Part shown: positions 1-10,930 of the stretch, one piece after another
Position numbering within the stretch: the stretch's first letter is position 1
Layout of the letters: every line of letters begins with the position of its first letter
Assembly: GCF_029784135.1 (NCBI RefSeq)
Contig: NC_073746.1
Coordinates: forward strand, 113,024,035-113,088,034
Direction: 5' to 3'
Source of the DNA: Toxorhynchites rutilus septentrionalis
Taxonomy: Eukaryota; Arthropoda; Insecta; Diptera; Culicidae
Length of the DNA stretch: 64,000 bases
Program-made: the position numbers and the translations under genes
Notes under the pieces: generated by a model
Database searches by the model: none
Told to the model about the DNA's origin: nothing
The model's input: only the letters and a program-made list of their open reading frames with translations

Positions 1-3000
1 TAAAAATTAGTGTTTGGAATATGAATCAAGTTTCTACGTATGATCCAAATTGCGAACACTCAGTTCTTAAATGTGAATTTACTGAACTTTAATGTTATTA
101 ATAATTTAATATCTAAAATCCTGCATTCCTTGGGTTATAGATTTCATTTTAACATAACCTACAGGTATCGATACCGATATTGCGCCATTGGTCCCGAAAC
201 CATGTAAACTATAAGGAACAAATACAATCAATAATTACAAAAGCCAAATCCAATTTTTTTGCGAACCAGATATTAGGAAGAAAAAAACAATAATTTCTCA
301 TTTACAGAAGATAAATCATAACCGAAATTTGTAATGCTTGTCAATTCTTTCTTTGATTTGTAGTTAATTAAGTGTACCCTCTCTCAGATTATCATCCCGG
401 AAGTTCTGAATTTTTTTTTAAATTTTGAATACAACTAATTGGTTGATGTTCTTTGCATATTGGAATTATGTGGCGCAAAATCTGTCTGGAAAGCCATGGT
501 TATCGTAAGAGAAAGTCAATTGAAAGAATCGATCAAAGCCAAAAATCGGGAAAAATTTCCGAATAATGAATAATAACTATTTAGCCTTGTACAGAATTTA
601 TTGAATTTTCAAAACTGATTTGGGAATGATGATTTGGGAATAATCCTATTATTGAAAAAGTACTCATTAGAAAAAGGGATTTTTTTCATTCTATCAAAAC
701 ATTTTCCTGTAGTAAAATAACCTACAGGAGAGTTTTTGGAATCAAATGAATACTGATGGATAAGGTTAATTGGATGTTCTATTGACTTGGTTAATAAAAC
801 ACTGCGTTAATCTACATAATTTTTAAAAAACAGAAAAAAATGTTGTTTTTTCCAGTATTGTTATCCACTACACCTTCACACAAAAAGATAGAACCATTCA
901 AGTATCACACTTCAAAACATGAAGCTTCAAATGAAGCTTTAAAATGATGTATATCCCATCTTCATGCGTTGGTTTTTCACAAAGTTACAGTGTTTCTAGA
1001 ATCACTTAAAAACTTCGATTTCGCGCTCCGTTCCCCTAATTTTTGTCAAGTGTAGAATCAACGACATAGTATTGCATACCAGGAATAAGATTTAGATTTA
1101 GATTTAGTCATAGTTTTATTTAAAAATCATTATCGAAGTATTATTTGAATGCTATTAATACTTTTTCCATGTGACGCCGACTATTACCATAATAGGTACA
1201 CTTATTACGAAACTCCAGGAACACTACTACCATAATGGGTACATGGAAGCGGCATTTTCAAACATGTTTTGTATACAATTTAGTCAGATAATCATCAAAA
1301 TATCAGTGAGAATCTTCAAGAACAGAGTTCAAACTGCTAGAAAAAATATACTTTTGTATATTTTTGAACTAAAATAGAGTATTTAATCGCAAATTTCTAC
1401 AAGTTGGTGACATATCTCCTCCATAATTGGGTCACTTACCCTATAAACATTTTGATTTTAAGCTACTGAACAAAAAGCCTTCTGACAAATACCCGATAAT
1501 TTGTAGAGTTAAATTACTATAATTAGGAGGTTGAAAATATGCTGCAATTAAAAGGACTGAAATTGCTATGCTAACCATAGAAAAAGAACAAAGAATTCGT
1601 TGAAAACTTTGGCTCTATAGCTTAATTCTGGGAACATGCTCCCTGCGTGTATGCCATTATAAAGTTCATGGGAATCATGTTAACCACCTAACAACCGCTG
1701 CGACCGGGATATTATATCATAAATTTCCCATGATCAGTAATTAACCCACGTTAGTGGTTAATCGCCATGCCTAACTGGTTCTGCTACCGATGATACTCAT
1801 CTTCACATAAGCATACAAAGTTAGGGATGCAGCTGCTCATCGTGCATCGGATGATACCGAGAGAAGATGAACAAAACAAACGAAAAACAGCACAGCACAC
1901 AACACAACACGGAGACGATTTCACCTGATCTACATAATTTAGCATCACTCTCGGTTTTTATGCATCTCTTCAGCAACGGGGTTGTTTCACTTTTCCCATT
2001 GTGCACCACAGCTCACATGAAAGTGTTCTAATAATTTACCCCCACATCAATTTGCACCGGAATGCGGCGGAAGTTGAGGAGGGAGTTTCGCTTCCGAGAG
2101 TACCGAATCGCATTATCGACGGCCGGCTTTCGACGCGAAGAGATGTGTTACTTTCACACATCACTCCATTTGCGAGAGGTGAAAATTGTTCTAATTAAAT
2201 AATCTTCTCTGGTTCGCAATACACTCATAATCACCCAATTGTCCCAATTCACAGGCGGAAAGAAAATGAGCGCTCAACAAAAGCTCGCGGTTTATCAATT
2301 TATGCTCGCATGTTCACCTCAATGAGGCATCGAAAGACAGATATGATGAACACGGCCCACTTTCCCGCCGCTTGTTCGTGGGAGAACGTGGTATTCAAAG
2401 TGGGTACGCGGGTTTTGATTGCTGACGGCACGCGTGGCACTCCCCATGTTGTAAACTTTTCATAGAGACAAACGATGTAACTCCGGGCACGGATCCTATA
2501 ATTAATACGCTTAATTGGTGAGTGTTTACACGCCTAGCGCCTTATCAAATCGAATGTCAACGAAGTGAAGAATGGATGAAGTTTTCCCCCTTTGGCAAAC
2601 TCAATTTCGTTGAACACCAGCTAGACTGTCTGCAGTGCCACGGGAACATGGAGCTTACCATGTTCTTTGAGTGATTACAGTTATTTCCCGTTGTCTTCAT
2701 ACAGGGCGCGTTATAAATTGACACATGCGGCGAAATTTTCACTTTTTGATAATTTGATATAATTTTGACATAAAGCTCAATTTAACACATCAATAAATTT
2801 GTTTCCTAGATTAGACATATTGGGGCATTTAAGGTGGTGTTCTAGTCTAGAAATCTGTACAAACCCGTTTTTTTTCTCCATATTTATGGAATTTAGGCAT
2901 TCCCTAATATGCCCTTGCAAGAATTTTTCGAAATTCCCATTATTTACCATGTTTACCGATACCCATTTTAGTAATGCGGTATCTGATACAATATCTCAAG

Positions 3001-3030
3001 TTCTACTGAACCGATTTATTTCAAGTTTAA
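1..3030. other. No gene recognised; AT-rich intergenic DNA
   Basis: No reading frame here resembles a known protein, and none exceeds about 70 codons. Bases 160-260 match, with changes, a dispersed repeat seen again near 52835-52925 (shared core: tggtcccgaRaccatg, then actataa and caatcaataat). Bases 1800-2500 are more GC-rich than their surroundings and could be host regulatory DNA or an exon, but I cannot support a product. Confidence 0.6.
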
Positions 3031-3035
3031 TATGA

Positions 3036-3090
3036 GTGGCCTGGTGGTATGCGCGACGCTTGCCAAGATGGAGGCTTCAGGTTTGATTGC
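3036..3090 (+). repeat. tRNA-like A-box/B-box pair, possible SINE head
   Basis: TGGCCTGGTGGTATGC (from 3037) resembles a pol III A box, and GGTTTGATTGC at 3080-3090 resembles a B box, about 44 bases apart as in tRNA-derived SINEs. There is no convincing acceptor stem or anticodon arm, so a functional tRNA gene is unlikely. Family and boundaries are unknown. Confidence 0.3.
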
Positions 3091-3240
3091 AATGTTTGGT
3101 GGAGGCACCTTTGTATTTTTGCACCTCATCATTTTTGCATCTGTACTGGATTGTCAGATGGAAATTTTGAAAACAAGAGCGTTACGTTTCGGAGCAAGAA
3201 TTTAAGTTTTGATACCTCTTGACGACTGAACGAAGTAATA

Positions 3241-4555
3241 CAGGGTGGGCCATTTAAAGTGGAAGCATCTGGCAACCCCATAACTTTTGACAGAGATGTC
3301 AGATTAACAAATGTCATACCGCGTTGGAAGCGTCATTTCAGTACAATTTTAACCATGGAACAATACACACCTAAACAACGCGCTGAAATTGTTCAGCTGT
3401 ACATTCAAAATAACTTCTCAATTGTGTTAACTAAACGTGCGTGGAAAAATAAAAATAAAGTTAAAACATCGCCTGGAGACAACACTATACGTCGATTATA
3501 TGCCAAATTTATATCGTCTGGTAGTGTTGGTAATGCCAGTCATCTGTCCAGACAACGACCAAGACGTTTCGACGAGAATATTGATGCCGTTCGAGCCAGT
3601 GTTGCAGAGACTCCATCGACATCAGGTCGCCATCGTTCGCAAGAGTTAGGCATCGCTCGAACCACTCTCCGACGCATAATTCGTGTTGATTTGAAAATGT
3701 TTCCGTATAAAATTCAAATGGCTCAACAACTTAACCCATCTGACTTACCACGTCGACTTGATTTTGCGAAATGGACCATCGAAATGGCCAAAAATGAACG
3801 TGGCTTTTGGCAAAAAATCATAATGTCTGATGAGGCGCATTTCAACTTGAATGGAGGAGTGAATAGACAAAATTGTCGGTTTTATGCTACTGAAAACCCT
3901 CAATTCATCGAAACGCAACCTCTTTACGACCAAAAAGTTACTGTGTGGTGTGGCATTTATGCCGATAAAGTCATCGGCCCGTACTTCTTTGAAAACGAAA
4001 ATGGAGCAACGGTAACCGTGAATGGGGAGCGTTATCGGACAATGATAACCGATTTTTTATTGCCATTTGTTCGTGAAAATGAATTGGACAATTACTGGTT
4101 CCAACAGGACGGCGCTACATGCCATACAGCGGCTGCCACGACCAAATTATTGCGCGAAATGTTCCCCGGAAGATTCATATCGAAAAACGGCGATTATGAC
4201 TGGCCACCGAGATCACCTGATTTGACGCCTCCTGACTTTTTTTATGAGGATATTTAAAATCCAAGGTATACACTGGTAAACCAAGGACCCTGGCTGCGCT
4301 GAAAGACAATATCCGACAAGAAAGTGCTGCCATATCGGCCGAAACATTGGGCAAAGTGATGGAAAATGCCGAAAAAAGGGCACATTTTGCGGTCAAGGCC
4401 AGAGGCGGTCATTTACGAGATATCATAATCAAAAAGTAGTTAGAACAAATCTCCTTCGACCAAAATAAATGAATTTCAAAAAAAAAAATTTAAAATCCAC
4501 TTCTTTACTTTGCTATTGCAAAAACAAATCCTTCCACTTTAAATGGCCCACCCTG
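3241..4555 (+). mobile_element. DD41D IS630-Tc1-mariner element, nearly full length
   Basis: A 1315-bp DNA transposon bounded by perfect 25-bp terminal inverted repeats that begin CAGGGTGGGCCATTTAAAGT and flanked by TA on both sides (3239-3240 and 4556-4557), the usual target duplication of the superfamily. It holds a single transposase frame. Spacing between the second and third catalytic aspartates is 41 residues, which places it in the DD41D group. The ends look intact, so it could still be mobilised by a transposase supplied elsewhere. Confidence 0.93.
3355..4439 (+). pseudogene. DD41D transposase, broken by one frameshift and a stop
   Basis: The transposase would bind the terminal repeats and cut and paste the element in the nucleus. 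The ATG at 3355 is the best start: it is in frame and begins an MEQYTPKQRAEIV N-terminus, whereas the upstream ATG lies at the terminal repeat. A helix-turn-helix region comes first, then the catalytic core with SDEAHFN (first D), QQDGATCHTA (second D) and SPDLTPPDFF (third D, 41 residues on). Immediately after PPDFF one T is missing from a T-run (about 4237-4244) and the expected TGG reads TGA. The original frame resumes from about 4248 (GYLKSK...) and stays open to TAG at 4437-4439. Only two lesions separate it from an open frame of roughly 360 codons, so inactivation is recent. Confidence 0.88.
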
Positions 4556-4557
4556 TA

Positions 4558-5147
4558 TGACAATCACTTTCAAACGATAAAAGGTATATGAGTGATGTTT
4601 GTTACTTATTGATCCAGAAACTTTTTTCCGCAGCTCAAAAACTGCGAATTAAGTCACAAAAGTCTATAAATATTGGTCAATTCACAAGAAATTATAAATA
4701 CGCTTAAAAGTCCATCGAAGTCAAGATTTCTCAGCGGTTGATGCTTGTCCAAGGATGGTCGTGAAGGCACTATGAATTTTTCAGTGTTTACCGTGTTTTT
4801 TGATTTTTTTTACTGGGAAATATGTGTAATATGCCCTAACTACCGCAACGGGTCATTTGACCCGTGCAAACATTCATATGATATCATAAAGATTTATATG
4901 TGTGGTTGTGATACAAAACCATTGCATTACACATTTTTGCTATTGTTTTATGTATTTTGTTGTTATGCGAATGAATAGTGAATGATTAGCGTTAATTGTA
5001 TTACTGACTATCCAAGCGAACTAACAGTAACCATTCCAAGCTACAGTGCTATTTTGCGTGTCATCTGCAATTTCATTATTTTGCTAATAATTGGTATTCT
5101 AAAATATACAGGAAAAATATGGTACGCAACGTTTTTTATAAAAAAAT
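4558..5147. other. No gene recognised
   Basis: AT-rich spacer between the DD41D element and the mariner. Short open frames at 4745-5200 have no recognisable motifs. Confidence 0.6.
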
Positions 5148-6062
5148 TATTAGGTGTACCGGTAAGTTTCTTCGGTTTAAAAACAGATGGCGTAACTTGA
5201 TTATTACTCGAGTGAATCAAATTTCCAGACATAAGATGGAAAGCTACTGTCATTGCGCGTCTTTTTCAGTATATGTCAAAAAGTTGAAGCGTAAACAATA
5301 TAGTTTTTTGCCACTTCGAATATGTCGAATTTCGTACCAACGAGAATGTTTTTGCGGGGAATGTTACTTCAATATGAAGAAAATAGCTGCGGAAAGTCCT
5401 CGCATTTTTGGGATGTTTATGATAACCATGCTCCAACTAAGCGAACGTGTCAGACTTAGTTTGCACGGTTTAAAAGTGGTAATTTTGACTTGGAAGACGA
5501 AGAACGTTTCGGACCGGAAAAATGTTTCGGACCGGAAAGCAATGGGAATTATCCGAAAGATAGGACATTGAATTGAAGTCACGATACGTCGAACGCCGTT
5601 TTTTCACGTGCCAACAACTGCTCCAACGGCATAAAAGGAAGGGTTTTTTTGCATCGAATCGTTGCTGATGATGAAAAGTGGGTTCATTATGACAATCTTA
5701 AAAGTCGGGCAACGTATGGATACCCCGGTCATGCATCAACATCGACGGCCGCGCGGAATATTCACGGCCAGAAGGTTATGCTGTCTATTAGTGGAACCAG
5801 CTGGGTGTGGTGCACTATGAGCTGCTAAAACCGAATGAAACTATTAGGCGGGACCTCTACTGACGACAATTGATGCGTTTGAGTCGTGCACTGGAGGAAA
5901 AACGGCCACAGTACGAGCAAAGACACGATAAAGTTATTTTGCAGCACGACAATTCTCGGCCGCATTTCACGAAACCGGTCAAAACATACTTGGAAACGCT
6001 GAAATGGGAGGTCCTACCCCACCCACCGTATTATCCCTAATATTGGTAATAAGGTAGTAATA

Positions 6063-7025
6063 AAGGGTGTGTCACATCAAATTGCATCACGGAAAAATCG
6101 CTGTAGAAATTCGCCCAGTAGACCGATCCTTTTGAAAATTTTAGACAGTAAAATAAAAACTATTAAACAACTTTTGGCATTTGTAGTAAGCAGTGGTAGT
6201 AAGCGCTTCTGTAGGCACTCCTTAAGGTAAACCTGCCCGTTTACCGTGCCGGTCATCACGAAGGGGGCGCTCCGCTTTCCGCAACAGCAGATCGTTTGCC
6301 ACACCATGTACTTTTTGGCAAACTTGGATAGTTGCTACTTGCGAATCTCCTCCGGAACGCTGAATTTGTCCTCTGCGGAGAAGAACAACAGGCCCGGCAG
6401 CTGACGAAAGTCCGCTTTGACGTAGGTTTCGTCGTCCATTACCAGGCAATGCGTCTTCGTCAGCATTTCGGTGTACAGCTTCCGGGCTCGCGTCTTCCCC
6501 ACCATGTTTTGCCTTTTGTCGCGGTTAGGAGCCTTCTGAACCTTGTATGTACGCAGGCCCTCCCGCTGCTTGGTCCGCTGGACGAATGAACTTGACAAAT
6601 TCAGCTTATTGGCGACATCCCGGACCGAACTTCTCGGATCACGTCTAAACTGCTTAACTACGCGCTTGTGATCTTTTTCACTGACGGAGCATCCATTTTT
6701 GCCGTTCTTCACCTTCCGGTCGATGGTTAGGTTCTCGAAGTATCGTTTCAGTACTCTGCTGACCGTGGATTGAACGATTCCCATCATCTTACCGATGTCC
6801 CGATGTGACAACTCCGGATTCTCGAAATGAGTGCGCAGGATTAATTCACGATGCTCTTTTTCGTTCGACGACATTTTTCCAAATTTACGAAAAATTGACA
6901 GTGAAGCATGACCAACGTGATCTATACACTCTTATCTGATTATAAGCGAAAGCTGAAGATATAATTCCTAAACATTAAATTTTACAGCGTTTTTTCCGTG
7001 ATGCAATTTGATGTGACACACCCTT
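6063..7025 (-). mobile_element. DD37E element, family A, internally deleted (963 bp)
   Basis: Inverted repeats starting AAGGGTGTGTCACATCAAAT are flanked by TA (6061-6062 and 7026-7027). It is the same family as the full-length element at 25327-26624 but lacks about 335 bp, corresponding to about 25450-25785 there. The missing part encodes the second catalytic D and third catalytic E, so this copy cannot make active transposase but keeps both ends. Confidence 0.95.
6335..6874 (-). pseudogene. DD37E family A transposase, N-terminal part only
   Basis: Encodes about 179 residues starting MSSNEKEHRELIL: a paired-type helix-turn-helix region (SHRDIGKMMGIVQSTVSRVL), a second basic helical block, and the first catalytic motif VMDDETYVKADF. 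An in-frame stop replaces the CAG codon of the intact copy just after PEEIRK, and the downstream catalytic residues are deleted. Any product would bind DNA but not catalyse. Confidence 0.9.
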
Positions 7026-7572
7026 TATTGCTCCGTCCGATTACTACCTTTTTTGATCGATGCAACATTGCCTGGTTGACCAGCACTTCTCCAAAAATTG
7101 GATCGATTCGTGGCTAGCCGACAAGCCGGCCGATTATTTCCGTAAAGGGATCCGTCAATTGCCAGAATGATGAGAACAAGTTGTGAAGAAAGCAAAAAAA
7201 ATTGCAACGGAAATAACACAAGGAAAAAAGTTTTCCGAACAACAACTTTTTCATGTTTTCTTTGAAAAATTGCTATTAATGTTCTGCTCGCAACATTTTA
7301 GTGTATACATCATTGCAAACGACATATTTTGCAAACTTTTTTCTATTCAGCAACACTTTAATAACATGTCAAACGCGAGAATTTACACACAAAAATGTAG
7401 CGAGAAGTTTTTCAGGACTAACGGGTGTTAAATAAAAAATGATTTTTCAATACCTTTCAGTATCTCAAATAAAGAGCGTAAAATTTTCTTTCTCCAAGAA
7501 AATTGCTCTTTGGGCTCCCTAGAAACAGTAGGCGTGTTTGGTTTTGCTAGTTTGAATTTAATCAAAGCAAAG

Positions 7573-8533
7573 ATGGCGTCGAAACAACACGTGCTCCGCG
7601 AACGCATTGTACGGTTCTACGAAACGCATTTCCAGCAAGGAAAAAAGTTCACGGTGGCACATTTTAAGTAAGAAATGTATCTGTCAGAACGGTATATCGT
7701 ATCCTGGGTTCCCTGAACGTAGAGCGGAATTTCGGAAGTGGTCGTCCGGTGACGATAATGACGAAACAGAGGAAAACATCGTTAAAGAAGCTGTTTGACA
7801 ACAAGGACGCAACCAGCCTGCGTGACGCCGGTCGGAAATATGGCTGCTCCCACGTATTGATCCATCGGACCCTCAAGATGGAAGGAATCGTCTGCAGGAA
7901 GAAGACGAGGTCGCCGGAGTACACGGAGGAGCAGATTGAGACGGTTAAATCACAGTGTCGGTGGATGACCGAAAAATACCGCTGGACGTCTTTCGTTCTG
8001 GACGACGAAAGCTATTTTCCGCTGTCCAAAACGCATATTCCAGGAAATGATAATTACTACTCCAGCGACAAGTCATCCACACCGCCTGATGTGAAATACA
8101 AGTTCAAGCACAAGTTTGAAAAAAGGTTATGTTGTACATCGCCATGTCCGACCGGGGCATTTCAAAGCCTTGATTTAAGCCGAGCGGTCGGGCAATCAAC
8201 CAACAAATCTATCGAGAAGAGTGCCTCGATAAAATCCTGCTGCCGTTCCTGAACGAGCATCACGCGGGTGGGAAGTACGTCTTCTGGCCGGACAAGGCGT
8301 CTTCCCATTACGCCAAGAAGACGCTGGCGTATCTTGAGGAGAAAAAGATACCGTTCGTGCCGAAAAATCGTAACCCAACAAACTTGCTCCAGTGCCGCCC
8401 AATAGAGGATTTCTTTGGCTCACTCAGTGCCCTAGTGTATAAAAACAATTGAAGGTCCAAGGACACGAAGCAACTGACTACAAGACCCGAACACCCGTTA
8501 TCCATATGGAATTGCCACAAATTCTAGAAACTA
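7573..8533 (+). pseudogene. DD37E family B transposase remnant
   Basis: ATG at 7573 starts MASKQHVLRERIVRFYETHF. The frame is broken by a stop soon after (gtaagaaatg, about 7668) and changes frame more than once. Recognisable blocks are the helix-turn-helix (SLRDAGRKYGCSHVLIHRTL, about 7815-7875), SFVLDDESYF with the first catalytic D (about 7988-8017), FWPDKASSHYAKKTL with the second D (about 8283-8328) and CRPIEDFFG with the E (about 8396-8422). There are 37 residues between the second D and the E. The sequence differs clearly from family A. The C-terminus is interrupted by the MITE at 8536-9233 and appears to continue for about 40 bases after it. Confidence 0.85.
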
Positions 8534-8535
8534 TA

Positions 8536-9233
8536 CTGCCGTTCTACGCATAGTTGTCCCATTTTCCAAAATCAGAAACTGAGAAAAACTTGTTTCAAGT
8601 TAGCAATACACCTGGTTTTTTATAAGCAGTGAACTATTGTTTGATGAAATGTGGAAAGTTTCCCCCACTGAATCAATCATGCTTGATTACAGGTCCAAAA
8701 ATTCATGACGAGACAGTTATGCTTGGAATATCAACATTGGACAATTGAACTTGATGTTGTTTTTTTGGATACTGGGAACAAACAATTAGTTCTTTTGCGT
8801 TTTTCCGAAATATTATGCATAAAAACATTGTTTTATGAAGAATGAAGTGATCTGCAACACCTTTGCAGAATATAAATCTCATTGTGATTAGGTATTCGCT
8901 AACAAGGTGTACACGTGTTCTGTTAAATTTTTCTTTTATTTGTTTTCGAATTTGCTCGTTCTTCTAAACCAGAAATGAGTGTATTAGCCCTGCTGGAAGC
9001 GTGACATAAAATTCTTGTACTTGAACCGATTCATTTATTATGGTTCTTCAAAAAATACATGGGGTTATGCTTGGAATATTAACATGAGACAATTGAGATG
9101 AGTTTTTTAAAAGTCTGGGAACAATAACTTTTTTTTGTGTTTTTCCGGAAGATGAGGCATAAAAACATCGTTCCATGAAGAAAAGTTAAAATTGTCAAAA
9201 AGTAACATGGGACAACTATGCGTAGAACGGCAG
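8536..9233. mobile_element. 698-bp TA-flanked MITE inserted in the DD37E-B frame
   Basis: Perfect inverted repeats of about 27 bp beginning CTGCCGTTCTACGCATAGTT sit at both ends, with TA at 8534-8535 and 9234-9235. It is non-coding. Internally, a block of about 140 bp is repeated with divergence (about 8715-8850 and 9060-9185; shared cores atgcttggaatat, ctgggaaca and cataaaaacat). The TA target suggests mobilisation by a Tc1/mariner-type transposase. Confidence 0.92.
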
Positions 9234-9279
9234 TATAAAAGATAGAAAGTTGACGTCTCCGACAAATGTTCATCTATGT

Positions 9280-9662
9280 ACAGCGGGGACTCGATTATAT
9301 ACAGTCTCCGATTTCTTATCCGTGTATATAATCGAATCCTGTATATAAGTTAAAATTTTTTTTAAATTTTTTTATGCACATATTTTTCGTTTATTGAAAG
9401 AAAAAAAAGATGTAACAAATTTAATTTTTGATTCATCCCTTTAATGTCAGAAACCACCTTTCTCACATGAAATAAAATAAGTAAAAAAAAACTTTTTAAG
9501 TTGAACGGTTTAATTGTGATTAAACATAATAATGTACTAAAAGCTAGAAAATAATTAGGCAAGTAGTAATTAGCAGTTATCACACCTCTCCTTCATCAGT
9601 CTAGGGCATTGATAAGACTTAAATAAAATCGTGGGACGTATGATGAAGTCGCTAATTGTGGA
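9280..9662. repeat. Truncated left part of a repeat with ends like pogo/Tigger elements
   Basis: Begins CAGCGGGGACTCGATTATAT after a TA, followed by gtatataatcgaatcctgtatataag, and is cut at 9662 by the tandem-duplication breakpoint. The longer copy is at 12638-13488. The pogo/Tigger assignment is only a resemblance of the terminus. Confidence 0.35.
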
Positions 9663-9737
9663 ATTGCGGAATATTCACGGCCAGAAGGTTATGCTGTCTA
9701 TTAGTGGAACCAGCTGGGTGTGGTGCACTATGAGCTG

Positions 9738-10232
9738 CTAAAACCGAATGAAACTATTAGGGGGGACCTCTACTGACGACAATTGATGCGTTTGAGTCGT
9801 GCATTGGAGGAAAAACGGCCACAGTACGAGCAAAGACACGATAAAGTTATTTTGCAGCACGACAATTCTCGGCCGCATTTCACGAAACCGGTCAAAACAT
9901 ACTTGGAAACGCAGGCCCTCCCGCTGCTTGGTCCGCTGGACGAATGAACTTGACAAATTCAGCTTATTGGCGACATCCCGGACCGAACTTCTCGGATCAC
10001 GTCTAAACTGCTTAACTACGCGCTTGTGATCTTTTTCACTGACGGAGCATCCATTTTTGCCGTTCTTCACCTTCCGGTCGATGGTTAGGTTCTCGAAGTA
10101 TCGTTTCAGTACTCTGCTGACCGTGGATTGGACGATTCCCATCATCTTACCGATGTCCCGATGTGACAACTCCGGATTCTCGAAATGAGTGCGCAGGATT
10201 AATTCACGATGCTCTTTTTCGTTCGACGACAT
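9738..10232 (-). pseudogene. Chimeric frame: DD37E DNA-binding domain fused to antisense mariner
   Basis: A 164-codon open frame starts with the DD37E-A sequence MSSNEKEHREL, including the whole helix-turn-helix region and the following basic block, through about residue 108. At the deletion junction (about 9911) it continues into the antisense strand of the mariner, giving an unrelated tail of about 56 residues. It lacks all catalytic residues. It could act as a truncated DNA-binding protein if expressed, but nothing in the sequence shows expression; a chance by-product of the deletion is the simplest reading. Confidence 0.7.
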
Positions 10233-10930
10233 TTTTCCAAATTTACGAAAAATTGACAGTGAAGCATGACCAACGTGATCTATACACTCTTATCTGATTA
10301 TAAGCGAAAGCTGAAGATATAATTCCTAAACATTAAATTTTACAGCGTTTTTTCCGTGATGCAATTTGATGTGACACACCCTTTATTGCTCCGTCCGATT
10401 ACTACCTTTTTTGATCGATGCAACATTGCCTGGTTGACCAGCACTTCTCCAAAAATTGGATCGATTCGTGGCTAGCCGACAAGCCGGCCGATTATTTCCG
10501 TAAAGGGATCCGTCAATTGCCAGAATGATGAGAACAAGTTGTGAAGAAAGCAAAAAAAATTGCAACGGAAATAACACAAGGAAAAAAGTTTTCCGAACAA
10601 CAACTTTTTCATGTTTTCTTTGAAAAATTGCTATTAATGTTCTGCTCGCAACATTTTAGTGTATACATCATTGCAAACGACATATTTTGCAAACTTTTTT
10701 CTATTCAGCAACACTTTAATAACATGTCAAACGCGAGAATTTACACACAAAAATGTAGCGAGAAGTTTTTCAGGACTAACGGGTGTTAAATAAAAAATGA
10801 TTTTTCAATACCTTTCAGTATCTCAAATAAAGAGCGTAAAATTTTCTTTCTCCAAGAAAATTGCTCTTTGGGCTCCCTAGAAACAGTAGGCGTGTTTGGT
10901 TTTGCTAGTTTGAATTTAATCAAAGCAAAG

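Larger units (their letters stand above)
5322..7220 (+). pseudogene. Mariner transposase remnant, in two pieces
   Basis: The ATG at 5322 starts an MSNFVPT N-terminus like Mos1-type transposases. Recognisable blocks in order are AAESPRIF (first helix-turn-helix), RTCQT and FKSGNFDLEDEE (5430-5500), HRIVADDEKWVHYDN around the first catalytic D (about 5655-5697), GYPGHASTSTA, ILQHDNSRPHFTKPVKTYLE around the second D (about 5935-5995), then, across the DD37E insertion, IAPSDYYLF with the third D (7028-7054) and QHCLVDQHFS. The frame changes several times and contains stops, and the segment between the N-terminal block and the first catalytic D is largely deleted, so it is an old copy. Confidence 0.82.
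5150..7436 (+). mobile_element. Mariner (DD34D, mauritiana-type), split by a DD37E insertion
   Basis: The left end TTAGGTGTACCGGTAAGT follows a TA at 5148-5149. Transposase-derived sequence runs to about 6040, is interrupted by the DD37E element at 6063-7025, and resumes at 7028 with codons for IAPSDYYLF, the conserved block around the third catalytic aspartate. About 16 bases of filler (6045-6060) lie at the left junction, so the insertion or later repair was not perfectly clean. The right inverted repeat is not recognisable; the end near 7436 (acgggtgttaa) is a guess. Confidence 0.8.
5753..9662. repeat. Unit 1 of a 3.9-kb head-to-tail tandem duplication
   Basis: This stretch is repeated almost identically at 9666-13020. 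Coordinates are offset by 3913 up to the microhomology at 5996-5999 and by 3358 after 6551. It carries the mariner C-terminal half, the nested DD37E element, the second DD37E family, its MITE and part of a further repeat. Only scattered substitutions separate the units (for example gaccgaaaaa against gaccaaaaaa near 7971/11329), so the event is recent. Three extra bases (att, 9663-9665) sit at the junction. Confidence 0.97.
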
